This document shows, piece after piece, positions 1-6,589 of a stretch of DNA of 10,162 nt. The notes below the pieces were generated by a model. That model had not been told where the DNA came from. It was given only the letters and a program-made list of their open reading frames with translations, and made no database searches. Position 1 is the stretch's first letter, and every line of letters starts with the position of its first letter. Position numbers and translations under genes: made by a program. The stretch is from JADFSZ01 sp022560555 [NCBI: PVC group bacterium] (lineage in GTDB: Bacteria > GCA-001730085 > JADFSZ01), in contig JADFSZ010000049.1 in NCBI GenBank assembly GCA_022560555.1, forward strand, positions 1 through 10,162. The letters are read 5' to 3'.

Positions 1-971
1 TTGGAAAACTTGATCTCGATTTTTTCTTCTAAAATAGCTAGCGGAATCCTCACCTCTAAAATCGCCCTAGGGCCTTGCCTTAAGCTTCTTGTCTGACTGA
101 AACTGTTGACAATCTGATATATGTCCTGAATTTTACCGGGATGACTTTTTATTGTCTCTGATACGGTGAGCCCCTGTGCTGTTGGGGTGTTTAAGATTGT
201 CATCATCAGCTCTTTTTTTGCATTTGCGGTTTCATCCCCGGACCAAAGATTTTGATCGCCCACTTCTTCTAAGGGCATCGTTTTTGATAGAGTCGTGGAA
301 ATGACAGGTTCAGTATTTTTGGCCCCCGGATCTTGACCCAATATCGATTCGGATAAAAGACCCACACCAGAGGCTTGAAGCAAACTTTTGTTCCATGGAG
401 ATATGCTCGCTTGTTCAAAGGCGTTCAAAAGAACGGATTGGTCAGGCTGATTCTCATTGTATAGCTGGACTTGATTTTCATGTACTTGGACTGTTGTCAT
501 GTTCTCATCAGCACTAATCCCAAACACGGTTCCACGAATCGCCGCAACGCCTGTTGGGCCCTTGATTTTGAATTCCGTATCGGGGTTGATTCTCTTGATT
601 TTCAAGAGCAGATCACCCGTAATGATTTCAAGCTGGGCCCTGGGGGAAATCTCGCCGGGGGAAGACTTTTTTAATGAAGAACTTTCAAATAATGTGCTGT
701 TTAAAATCACAATAGAGTTTTCATGAACGCGAAAAGATCCGTAATCCGAAATGATATCCACAAATGAATTTTCCTCTGTCTCGATGCGGGATCCGGGCTC
801 CAGAACAAGATTTTCTTTCGCTTCAATAGGGCTAGACTTTTTGTCTAAGTAAATATAGCTCTTTCCATGGACAGCTTGTATCGTAATGTTATCCGCGATG
901 GCCCATTTGGCAGGGCCTGCGATCGAAAAAATAAATAGTCCGGTAAAAACAACCCAAAATTTCGTTGTCAT
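1..971 (-). CDS. Secreted FecR-domain protein, 3' end cut off by the window
   Basis: Reading from the ATG at 971, the frame stays open for 323 codons to the window edge, so the C-terminus is missing. A purine-rich Shine-Dalgarno (AAGGAGAG) lies just upstream of the ATG. Residues 1-26 look like a signal peptide: a Lys, a hydrophobic core and an AIA/DN cleavage site, so the mature protein should be in the periplasm or envelope. Residues about 55-175 match a FecR domain: 'LEPGSRIET', 'ITGDLLLKI', and the hallmark 'GPTGVAAIRGTVFGI' at 138-152 followed by a V-x-V-x-E-N strand. Residues about 245-312 ('AKKELMMTIL ... GLTVSETI ... ILEVRIPLA') resemble the LPP20-like envelope lipoprotein fold; this second assignment is tentative. 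No cytoplasmic sigma-regulator part or adjacent sigma factor is seen, so a FecI/FecR signalling role is not supported. A carbohydrate- or envelope-binding role is more likely. It lies 37 bases after mazG on the same strand and is probably cotranscribed with it. Confidence 0.85.
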   Translation of the reverse strand, partial: MTTKFWVVFTGLFIFSIAGPAKWAIADNITIQAVHGKSYIYLDKKSSPIEAKENLVLEPGSRIETEENSFVDIISDYGSFRVHENSIVILNSTLFESSSLKKSSPGEISPRAQLEIITGDLLLKIKRINPDTEFKIKGPTGVAAIRGTVFGISADENMTTVQVHENQVQLYNENQPDQSVLLNAFEQASISPWNKSLLQASGVGLLSESILGQDPGAKNTEPVISTTLSKTMPLEEVGDQNLWSGDETANAKKELMMTILNTPTAQGLTVSETIKSHPGKIQDIYQIVNSFSQTRSLRQGPRAILEVRIPLAILEEKIEIKFS

Positions 972-1008
972 GAGTCTCTCCTTTTGTGTGTTGTATATCA
1001 AAAAATTC

Positions 1009-1686
1009 TTACTTTTTTCTTCTTTTTTTTATCTCACTCTGATTGAAACTTTCAAGCGCGCATTCGGCATTGATCTTATTCAGACGAGCCAATGTAACCG
1101 TGTTAAAGAGAGTCCGTCCGATCGTTTTCTCAAGTGTTTTAGAGCCCTTGGAATGTTTTTCTTTCTCTAGCACGGACAAATCTCTCTTGATCGTGTTGAG
1201 GATGCGCTCCGGATCGGGGTCTTTGGTGGACATACGTTTTTGAATCAATTCTGCTTTGGCCAGCGCAGGAAGAGTTTCCGGAATGGAAGGGGCTCTTTTG
1301 TCTTTGGAATTTTTAAGCTCATCTTTTTTAATGCGCTCCCAATTGTCCAAAATGTCATTCATATGACGGATGCGGGTGTTTCCAAACACATGGGGATGCC
1401 GCCTGAGCATTTTTTTCTTGGTGTTGATGAGAACATCCTCAATGCGGAATGATTTCTTTTTATCTGCTAATTTTGCACACGTTAAGACCTGAAACAGGAG
1501 ATCCCCTAATTCGTCTTTAAGTTTTACTAAATCATTATCGTTGATGGCTTCAATAACTTCATGCGCCTCTTCGAGGATATACTTTCTTAAATCCTTGAGT
1601 TTGAGAGCCCGATCCCAGGGGCATCCGTCCCTTCGATGAAGACGGTCAACGACTTGTACAAGATTTTGAAAAGCGTGTTCGGGCAT
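1009..1686 (-). CDS. mazG: Nucleoside triphosphate pyrophosphohydrolase MazG
   Basis: MazG hydrolyses (d)NTPs to NMP and pyrophosphate in the cytoplasm. It is linked to nucleotide-pool cleaning and, in E. coli, to lowering ppGpp under stress. The 225-residue product is a little shorter than the usual 250-280. The N-terminal half carries the family signature: 'GCPWD' at 21-25, 'LEEAHEVIEAI' with E39, E40 and E43, and 'DELGDLLFQ' with E59 and D62, the Mg-binding acidic residues. 'RRHPHVFG' and 'NWERIKKDE' follow, then 'LPALAKAELIQKR', all typical of MazG. The second, C-terminal repeat is recognisable ('TLFNTVTLARLNKINAECAL'), but its E-x-x-E and ELGD acidic motifs are lost; ELGD reads TIGR here. 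The protein ends in a basic tail (KKRRKK). The ATG is preceded by no strong Shine-Dalgarno. It is divergent from the nucleosidase gene and 37 bases upstream of the FecR-domain gene. Confidence 0.93.
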   Translation of the reverse strand: MPEHAFQNLVQVVDRLHRRDGCPWDRALKLKDLRKYILEEAHEVIEAINDNDLVKLKDELGDLLFQVLTCAKLADKKKSFRIEDVLINTKKKMLRRHPHVFGNTRIRHMNDILDNWERIKKDELKNSKDKRAPSIPETLPALAKAELIQKRMSTKDPDPERILNTIKRDLSVLEKEKHSKGSKTLEKTIGRTLFNTVTLARLNKINAECALESFNQSEIKKRRKK

Positions 1687-1725
1687 GTTAAACGAAATCC
1701 AGGCTGAGACAATAGACGATTTTTA

Positions 1726-1754
1726 TTCTCATACGTGCATCTTTAGTGTATAAA
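1726..1754 (+). promoter_or_regulatory. Candidate sigma70 promoter for the nucleosidase gene
   Basis: In the 106-base divergent gap there is a TATAAA at 1749-1754. Seventeen bases upstream is a weak -35 (TTCTCA, 1726-1731, four of six matches to TTGACA). Transcription would start near 1761, giving a leader of about 30 bases before the ATG at 1793. An AAAGG at 1779-1783 could serve as a modest ribosome binding site. No equally good promoter for mazG was found on the other strand. Confidence 0.35.
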
Positions 1755-1792
1755 TATATCACACTCTATTCTCAAAAAAAAGGCTTATCCGT

Positions 1793-2575
1793 ATGAGGCA
1801 AAGTATACATAATCTTGATGAAAATATCGACACCGTGATTGTCCTGCCCATGAAGCAAGAACTCAGTGAGCTCTTAAAACATATATCCATTGTCGAAAAA
1901 AGAGATTGTGAAGGGCTGCTTGTCTATGTGTGTGAGGTAGGCCAAAAACATGTTTTTATCATAAAAAGCGGGGTAGGGGCCAAGGCCGTGAGAAAAACAT
2001 TTAACAAATTTTTCCGCCATTTTCAGGTGTCCCTTATCATTTTTACAGGTGTGGCCGGAGCTGTGGATCCTCAATTGAAGCACAAAGATATTTTGATTCC
2101 GGAACATGTGAAGGTCCACTCCCCGGGGGGGAAAGGCTCCTTTTTAAATAAGCTCTTTTCGAGCGCCTTTTCGTTTGCCTCTTGGGCGTGCGTAAAAAAA
2201 GGAGGAACACTGTATCAGACGAACACGATTTATCATCTGAAAGATAAAGAAGCGCTTAGAGAAATGGATCCGCATGCCAGAGCCATCGATATGGAGTCTT
2301 GGGCCGCGTTTGAAATCGCCCAAGAGCGTCAATGTACGTGTTGGGTTTTACGCGTGATTTTAGATTCAGTCCACTTTGAATTGCCGCCGTTTGAGATGAT
2401 CTATTCCAAAAAAGGACTTCTTCGCTATATGTATTTTGCCTTTCAGTGTTTGCGCCGTCCCTTAAGCCTTTGGCATCTTTTGCTCCTTCCCTCAAAATTT
2501 CGCGCTTCCATGCGTCAACTTGCTCGTATTCTCCATGTTGCTTTATCCTCAGGATTTGAATCTATAGCCCCATAG
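1793..2575 (+). CDS. Nucleoside phosphorylase/nucleosidase superfamily protein (MTA/SAH nucleosidase or HpnG-like)
   Basis: The 260-residue product has the PNP/UDP phosphorylase fold that cleaves the glycosidic bond of nucleosides such as methylthioadenosine or adenosylhomocysteine. Visible landmarks are 'SGVGAKA' (59-65, substrate/phosphate loop), 'GVAGAVDPQLKHKDILIP' (86-103), 'AIDMESWAAFEIA' (164-176; the Met-Glu pair contacts the ribose), and 'RVILDSVHFELPP' (187-199), where D191 aligns with the catalytic Asp of MTA/SAH nucleosidase. The last ~60 residues ('GLLRYMYFAFQCLRRPLSL' and a following basic amphipathic stretch) extend beyond the minimal MtnN. They resemble the tail of hopanoid-associated phosphorylases (HpnG type), but no hopanoid gene lies in the window. 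Substrate is therefore open. No signal peptide or membrane segment is evident. No terminator follows it; the promoter of the next gene begins within 25 bases of its stop codon. Confidence 0.82.
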   Translation: MRQSIHNLDENIDTVIVLPMKQELSELLKHISIVEKRDCEGLLVYVCEVGQKHVFIIKSGVGAKAVRKTFNKFFRHFQVSLIIFTGVAGAVDPQLKHKDILIPEHVKVHSPGGKGSFLNKLFSSAFSFASWACVKKGGTLYQTNTIYHLKDKEALREMDPHARAIDMESWAAFEIAQERQCTCWVLRVILDSVHFELPPFEMIYSKKGLLRYMYFAFQCLRRPLSLWHLLLLPSKFRASMRQLARILHVALSSGFESIAP

Positions 2576-2590
2576 TTATTAGATTTATGG

Positions 2591-2608
2591 TGAAATGTTG
2601 ACATTTCA
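2591..2608. promoter_or_regulatory. 18-bp dyad overlapping the -35 box: candidate operator
   Basis: TGAAATGT (2591-2598) and ACATTTCA (2601-2608) are perfect 8-base inverted copies around a 2-base centre. A 2-base loop is too tight for a stable RNA hairpin, and the site lies upstream of the expected transcription start, so it looks like a binding site for a dimeric DNA-binding protein. It covers the whole -35 hexamer (2598-2603), a position where binding would normally repress. The regulator is not identifiable from the window. Confidence 0.5.
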
Positions 2609-2625
2609 AGGCTTTAGGTTATAAT
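2598..2625 (+). promoter_or_regulatory. Consensus sigma70-type promoter for the unknown gene at 2707
   Basis: TTGACA at 2598-2603 and TATAAT at 2620-2625 both match the consensus in all six positions, with a 16-base spacer. Transcription should start near 2632, leaving a leader of about 75 bases before the ATG at 2707. This is the strongest promoter seen in the window. A second TATAAT at 2684-2689 lacks a matching -35. Confidence 0.75.
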
Positions 2626-2706
2626 CCGTTCTTGCTTTCCTATAGTTTGAGCAATCGCAATTTATGAAAACCGGAATTGATAGTATAATGCCTCAGGGGT
2701 GCGTTG

Positions 2707-3408
2707 ATGAATCAGCCCTATCAAGAGTTGGAAAAACTGTTTACCACACATAAGAAGCTAGTTCCCGATCCGGGGAATACTCAGGTGGCCATGGAGAAGA
2801 AATCGCAATTTATCTATGTGCATCGTCAGGGGGGGTCCTATACGGAGTTTCTTTGCCTGATGGAGATTATCAGAGAAGTGATGCGCGTGGCCGTATGTCC
2901 GGTTTACCTTTTGGAAAATGACCGCCGGAGCCTTATGTATTACGACATGTATATACACAATACTAACTCAGAGCGGATCAAATTTATTTTTGATGATCAC
3001 ATTCCATCTGACAGTCTGCTCGATCCGAATCATCGAGATCATGTGGTGTGTTTTTTTGACGGAAATATCGACGTTTTTGCCGAAACAAAACGGCTCGAGA
3101 CAGAGAAATCCATGTTGTGTCTGTTCAGAAAACGTTTGAAAACAAAAGATGTTATTTGCCACGCCGTGAATCTCGGATTGAAAAAGCTGAATATTCTGAG
3201 TCTTGATTATGAAAGCGATCTTGTGGCGGGTCATTTTCACAAGGTTTTAGATCATAGCGGAGTGATGGATCTGGAAATTTGTGAGTTAGGGCAGCTGAAG
3301 GAAGAGGACTTTTGTCCAACCGTATCTTTAGGAGCTCACTCCGTGCAATTAGGGACCCATGGGCGAACACGTATGACGGATATTGCTAAGGGTCTTTTGT
3401 GGTTGTAA
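2707..3408 (+). CDS. Conserved-looking protein of unknown function, 233 residues
   Basis: I do not recognise this protein. The ATG at 2707 is preferred over the adjacent TTG at 2704 because AGGGG (2695-2699) sits 7 bases upstream of the ATG. The product is soluble in appearance, with no signal peptide or membrane segment. It has mixed alpha/beta character: 'SQFIYVHRQGGSY' (33-45), 'VAVCPVYLLE' (61-70), 'RIKFIFDDHIP' (90-100), 'DHVVCFFDGNIDVF' (111-124), 'LNILSLDYESDLVAGH' (161-176). Seven cysteines (50, 64, 115, 138, 151, 192, 203) are scattered and form no CxxC pair. The C-terminus 'SLGAHSVQLGTHGRTRMTDI' is rich in His, Thr and Arg and could be a ligand or phosphate site, but that is a guess. 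It is monocistronic: its own consensus promoter and dyad lie upstream, and a strong terminator lies 16 bases after the stop. Base composition and codon use look like those of its neighbours. Confidence 0.85.
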   Translation: MNQPYQELEKLFTTHKKLVPDPGNTQVAMEKKSQFIYVHRQGGSYTEFLCLMEIIREVMRVAVCPVYLLENDRRSLMYYDMYIHNTNSERIKFIFDDHIPSDSLLDPNHRDHVVCFFDGNIDVFAETKRLETEKSMLCLFRKRLKTKDVICHAVNLGLKKLNILSLDYESDLVAGHFHKVLDHSGVMDLEICELGQLKEEDFCPTVSLGAHSVQLGTHGRTRMTDIAKGLLWL

Positions 3409-3417
3409 TGGTTTGGT

Positions 3418-3461
3418 AAAAAAAGCCGGTGTTCTCGAAGGAAGAGGACACCGGCTTTTTT
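3418..3461. terminator. Bidirectional intrinsic terminator
   Basis: A 12-bp stem (3425-3436 with 3444-3455, one G-U pair in one orientation) with GC-rich base GCCGGTGT encloses a 7-base loop. Seven A precede it (3418-3424) and six T follow it (3456-3461), so it reads as a hairpin plus U-tract on both strands. It ends the unknown gene from the left and the ATPase operon from the right, immediately after atpK. Confidence 0.94.
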
Positions 3462-3476
3462 GCTTTTAAAGGAAAA

Positions 3477-3935
3477 TTAAGCTTCTAGCAGACCCTGCAT
3501 CAGAATCGCGGAGATGAGAGAGAGAATGGCATAAAACTCAGGAAAAGCGGCTAGTATCATCGTATTCCCAAACACATTGTGCCCGCTTCCGATGGCCGCG
3601 ATTCCGTTTGCACACACTTTGCCTTGTTCAATAGCCGAAACGAGACAGGCCAGACCCACCGCCAAGCCCGCACCAAAAACGACACTGCCCTGAAAAACGG
3701 TGAAGCTGGACGAAATTTTTCCGTTATACATGATAAATGCCACAAATCCATAAAGACCCTGTGTGGCCGGAAGACCTGACAACACAAGTCCGTTTCCAAA
3801 AGCTTCCGGTTTTTTCTTTAACATACCCAGCACGGCGCACCCTCCGATGGATAATCCAATGGCAGATCCGGACGCTGAAAGACCGATCATCAGGCCCATG
3901 CCGACAAGTGCTAAAATATGACCCATGTTCTCCAT
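3477..3935 (-). CDS. atpK: V-type ATPase proteolipid subunit K (rotor-ring c subunit)
   Basis: This 152-residue protein is almost entirely hydrophobic: four membrane helices in two hairpins, as in V-type (16-kDa class) proteolipids. Several copies form the rotor ring that carries ions past AtpI. The first hairpin carries 'GLPATQGLYGFV' and lacks an acidic residue. The second has 'IEQGKV' and 'PEFYAIL'. The ion-binding Glu is E133. L55, T58, Q59, Q104 and E133 correspond, at a constant offset of six, to L61, T64, Q65, Q110 and E139 that bind Na+ in Enterococcus hirae NtpK. There is therefore one carboxylate per four helices, and Na+ rather than H+ coupling is likely. It is the last gene of the operon, 46 bases after atpI. 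It has its own strong Shine-Dalgarno (GGGAGGA, about 9 bases from the ATG), which fits the need for many copies. The terminator follows at once. Confidence 0.97.
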   Translation of the reverse strand: MENMGHILALVGMGLMIGLSASGSAIGLSIGGCAVLGMLKKKPEAFGNGLVLSGLPATQGLYGFVAFIMYNGKISSSFTVFQGSVVFGAGLAVGLACLVSAIEQGKVCANGIAAIGSGHNVFGNTMILAAFPEFYAILSLISAILMQGLLEA

Positions 3936-3981
3936 AATGCACTTCCTCCCTTTTTTATTGAACTTTTTTTAATGAAAAGAA

Positions 3982-5895
3982 CTAAACAGAAGCTCCTTTA
4001 ACAGTTTGAGCTAATGGTTCGTAGGGTTGGCCTCCTCCGGTGAATTTAAGGTTTTTATAAAATTCGACGAATGTAAGACGCAGCGGATGAACAAATGACC
4101 CTAAGGCGGCTAGAGCTAAATTAAGCGTGTGTCCGAATATCAGAACGAGAATAGTACCGATCAATCCAAACGAAAGATAGTTTATGTCGCCTTCCGATGT
4201 GGTAATAAACATAAATGCGATTTGATTAAAAGCAAAGCCTAATAATCCTCCGGCCAGGCCTAGAGCAAATAGACGGATATAAGACAGGACATCTCCCATT
4301 ATCCCGGTTGCAAACCCATAGAACTCCCACAGTCCCATTGGAAGACGTAAACCTATTTTAAGCTGTGGATTATTAAAAAGAAACATCGTAAGAAGGCCGC
4401 CAAAAAAACAAATCTGTCCTGAAAGGAGAGGGAACGATGTTAAAAATCGTCCGATCGGAATGGGGCCGATAGAATGCCCCCCTAGACCTAAGATATCGGC
4501 ATGGGCCGCACATATGAGCATACCGATAATCATAAACACATAAGATATAGGCTGGAGTCCGTAGATAAATCCCGAATGACGTATTTTGTTCTTAGCTTGG
4601 AGAATCAAACCCAAAATTACTTGAATAAAGCCAAGCATAATCGCAAATGTCATCGCGGGGTATACGGCTTTTCCGTCAATGGTTCGTGATGCCAAAAATG
4701 CCATGGATTTTCCTTGGGTAAAAAAAGCGCTTTCTCCGCCGGGCAGTGCAAAAATAGCGTGTCCAAAAAACGTGTTGAGAAATATTCCCGTGATAAAAGC
4801 CAGGAAGCCTAAGACCACGCCTAACTTGCATATCGGCCTCCAAGCTTCAGGGACTTTCATCAAGGCAAAGAGGGATAGGCCGAGGATCACAAGACCGTAT
4901 CCGAGATCTCCCAAACACATTCCGAAGAAAAAGGCAAAAAACGGCGCAAAAAACGGTGTCGGATCCAATTCGTGATAAGACGGGAGAGCGAATATTTTTG
5001 TGATGGGTTCGAACAACTTAGGCAGGCCCGAATTTTTAAGTTGGACCGGAACATTATCTTTGGGCGCCGGGTTACGAACCTCAAAATATACGGGGATGCT
5101 TTGAAGCTTCGTCTTGATCGAGCTCTCGAGAGATGCAGGAAACCATCCCTTAAGGGAAAGCAGTTGTCCTGAAAACAAAGATTCCATGCTGACATTTGCT
5201 TTTGCGTAACGAAAAGTGTCCTCTAAAAATTTCTTGTGCATGAGTATCGAAGGAAGAGAGGGAAGGAGTCTTTGTTTTTCTTCTATTAGTGATTCTCTTT
5301 TACGAAGAAGATTTTTGTATTCTGCTTTTGCTTCCTCCAATGAGATATCAGGCAGTGAGATTTCTTCGATTTCGAGAGAATATGACTTTTGATATTCAAT
5401 GACAATAAAACGAACGATTTGTTTGTTTTGTGATACGACGGATGCCGGATACGCGCTCAAATCCAGGCTTGCGAATTTTTTAGGAGGGCATTCAAAAAAG
5501 CGGACGCGGATGCCGCTTTGAACTAAAGTTTCCGTAAGATGTGTGTTGAAATCCCCCCAGGGCTCCAGAATTTTGATATCTTTCTCAAGGCTTAGTAAGA
5601 GATGGTCCGTGTGGTGTTCCTTGTTTTCCAGGGCTTCAAATTTTTCAAGCACATGTAATGCGTCTCCAAGAGGCTCCTTGTTTTCCGGAGCTTCGTGTTT
5701 TTTTAAACGCTTGAGTTGAAGAAGGACACGCTGTGTCCTTTTAATCTCTGTTTCCGTTCGGGTAATATCCTCAGGACGAGATGAAGGCATATGTTCTTCA
5801 ATATGGATCACCCCGATGTCCTGCAATGTTGAGAGGACTTCTTCGCGATCTTTATGAAAAATCAAAAAAACAAGTTTTTTCATGGGTGTGATCAT
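3982..5895 (-). CDS. atpI: V-type ATPase membrane stator subunit I (a subunit)
   Basis: Subunit I is the stationary membrane subunit that provides the ion half-channels and ties the stator to the membrane. The 637 residues fall in two parts. A hydrophilic N-terminal half (about 1-310) has coiled-coil stretches near 45-110 and 185-212 and a conserved 'LKGWFP' at 248-253. A C-terminal membrane domain starts near 'LDPTPFFAPFFAFFFGMCLGD' (about 310-330) and contains seven to eight helices. 'GDVLSYIRLFALGLAGG' holds R541, which aligns with the arginine essential for transport in yeast Vph1 (R735). 'HPLRLTFVEFYKNLKFTGGG' holds the second conserved arginine, R606. The ATG overlaps the stop codon of atpD by four bases (ATGA), and AGAGGAAGA precedes it; a second in-frame ATG is at 5883. 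The chlamydial-type operon has this gene between atpD and atpK. Confidence 0.97.
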   Translation of the reverse strand: MITPMKKLVFLIFHKDREEVLSTLQDIGVIHIEEHMPSSRPEDITRTETEIKRTQRVLLQLKRLKKHEAPENKEPLGDALHVLEKFEALENKEHHTDHLLLSLEKDIKILEPWGDFNTHLTETLVQSGIRVRFFECPPKKFASLDLSAYPASVVSQNKQIVRFIVIEYQKSYSLEIEEISLPDISLEEAKAEYKNLLRKRESLIEEKQRLLPSLPSILMHKKFLEDTFRYAKANVSMESLFSGQLLSLKGWFPASLESSIKTKLQSIPVYFEVRNPAPKDNVPVQLKNSGLPKLFEPITKIFALPSYHELDPTPFFAPFFAFFFGMCLGDLGYGLVILGLSLFALMKVPEAWRPICKLGVVLGFLAFITGIFLNTFFGHAIFALPGGESAFFTQGKSMAFLASRTIDGKAVYPAMTFAIMLGFIQVILGLILQAKNKIRHSGFIYGLQPISYVFMIIGMLICAAHADILGLGGHSIGPIPIGRFLTSFPLLSGQICFFGGLLTMFLFNNPQLKIGLRLPMGLWEFYGFATGIMGDVLSYIRLFALGLAGGLLGFAFNQIAFMFITTSEGDINYLSFGLIGTILVLIFGHTLNLALAALGSFVHPLRLTFVEFYKNLKFTGGGQPYEPLAQTVKGASV

Positions 5896-6494
5896 GCGGC
5901 TTTATCTTCCTCTGCCTGAAGGCGGGATTTAAGAATTTTTTGTGAAGATTTAGACAGGTTTTCATCGTCTTCCAGGTAACGTTTAATTTTTCGAATCCCT
6001 TCCTGATATTCAGGGATCTGGACCTTTTCATATAAGTTGACTTTTTGTGTCGTTTTTTTTCGCGCGTGCTCAAGGATCTTGGATTTTTTGACCGCTACAT
6101 CCCTCTCGATATGAAGTTTTACGAGATTTTTAAGAATGTCCAGTCCTCTCGGGATCCACGCTTGTGTTAAAACATAAGAGTGGGGAGTTTCATGAAAGTC
6201 AATATGATCCAAAACGGGTGTTTTGATACCGGCAATTTTACGAACAGACAAATGCGCTTTTTGAATTCCGAGGTATTGCGGGAACTCGGCCCATAATTTT
6301 AAGAAAGGTTTGATCAGATCTTGAGCGTCTTGAATATCTTTTTGGATTTGACGGGCAAGATTCGTAGCGCGCTTAACCTCGATACGTAAGGCCGCTTCTT
6401 TGGCCTTTAAAATCGGTAAAGCCAGGAGACGGATTTTGAGTCCTTTATTTAATTCGTGAAGGTACGTTTTATTAAATTGAATTTTGAGAGCCAT
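5892..6494 (-). CDS. atpD: V-type ATPase central stalk subunit D
   Basis: Subunit D is the long coiled coil that turns inside the A3B3 head and links it to the rotor ring. I start it at the ATG at 6494, giving 200 residues; this puts the typical 'LKIQFNKTYLHELNKGLKIR' opening at residues 3-22 and matches the usual length of about 200-210. The frame is open upstream to a TTG at 6521, but that falls inside a tandem repeat and has no Shine-Dalgarno, so it is a poor choice. The upstream helix (about 20-65) and the C-terminal helix ('IPEYQEGIRKIKRYLEDDEN') are the expected antiparallel coiled-coil arms. The C-terminal motif is typical of the chlamydial/spirochaetal branch. Translation initiation at 6494 has only a weak purine signal, unlike the neighbouring genes, and the gene is separated from atpB by a 98-base gap. 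It is coupled to atpI by a 4-base overlap. Confidence 0.93.
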   Translation of the reverse strand: MALKIQFNKTYLHELNKGLKIRLLALPILKAKEAALRIEVKRATNLARQIQKDIQDAQDLIKPFLKLWAEFPQYLGIQKAHLSVRKIAGIKTPVLDHIDFHETPHSYVLTQAWIPRGLDILKNLVKLHIERDVAVKKSKILEHARKKTTQKVNLYEKVQIPEYQEGIRKIKRYLEDDENLSKSSQKILKSRLQAEEDKAA

Positions 6495-6513
6495 TATTTT
6501 TCGCTTCGCTCTT

Positions 6514-6540
6514 AATGACAAATGAACAATGACAAATGAA
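6514..6540. repeat. Tandem direct repeat in the atpB-atpD gap
   Basis: The 13-base unit AATGACAAATGAA occurs twice without mismatch (6514-6526 and 6528-6540), separated by one C. On the operon's coding strand it reads TTCATTTGTCATT. It is AT-rich, lies just upstream of the atpD start, and encodes nothing recognisable. It could be a fragment of a dispersed intergenic repeat. Confidence 0.85.
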
Positions 6541-6589
6541 TAATTAAAAACTGCCGGACGATCTTACGGCCTATTTTCTACTATTCATT
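6535..6589 (-). other. Possible intercistronic stem-loop between atpB and atpD
   Basis: An 8-base inverted repeat (AATGAATA at 6535-6542, TATTCATT at 6582-6589) flanks an inner GC-rich pair (GCCG at 6553-6556, CGGC at 6567-6570). In the operon transcript this could fold into a two-part hairpin right after the atpB stop codon. There is no U-tract as in a terminator. A role in mRNA stability or in lowering atpD expression relative to atpA and atpB is possible; the inner stem is short and the outer one AT-rich, so stability is uncertain. Confidence 0.4.

Noticed and set aside
499-726. Short plus-strand reading frames inside the FecR-domain gene and inside the ATPase genes
   Set aside because: They lie opposite well-supported genes, lack ribosome binding sites and show no recognisable protein features. 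They are by-products of the real coding frames.
1728-1797. 8-base inverted repeat CTCATACG (1728-1735) / CGTATGAG (1790-1797) around the nucleosidase start
   Set aside because: The arms are 54 bases apart, and the first lies upstream of the likely transcription start, so no RNA hairpin would form. A chance match is likely in a gap of this size.
2684-2689. A second TATAAT just before the unknown gene
   Set aside because: No -35 hexamer at 16-18 bases and no extended -10 TG; transcription from it would begin within the Shine-Dalgarno region. The promoter at 2598-2625 explains the gene.
2664-2753. A 29-codon leader reading frame (ATG at 2664) overlapping the start of the unknown gene in another frame
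   Set aside because: It has no ribosome binding site, and its codons run into the main gene out of frame. There is no regulatory amino-acid run that would suggest a leader peptide.
6494-6521. Longer atpD form starting at TTG 6521
   Set aside because: The extra nine residues come from the tandem repeat region, have no ribosome binding site, and are not expected from the family's N-terminus.
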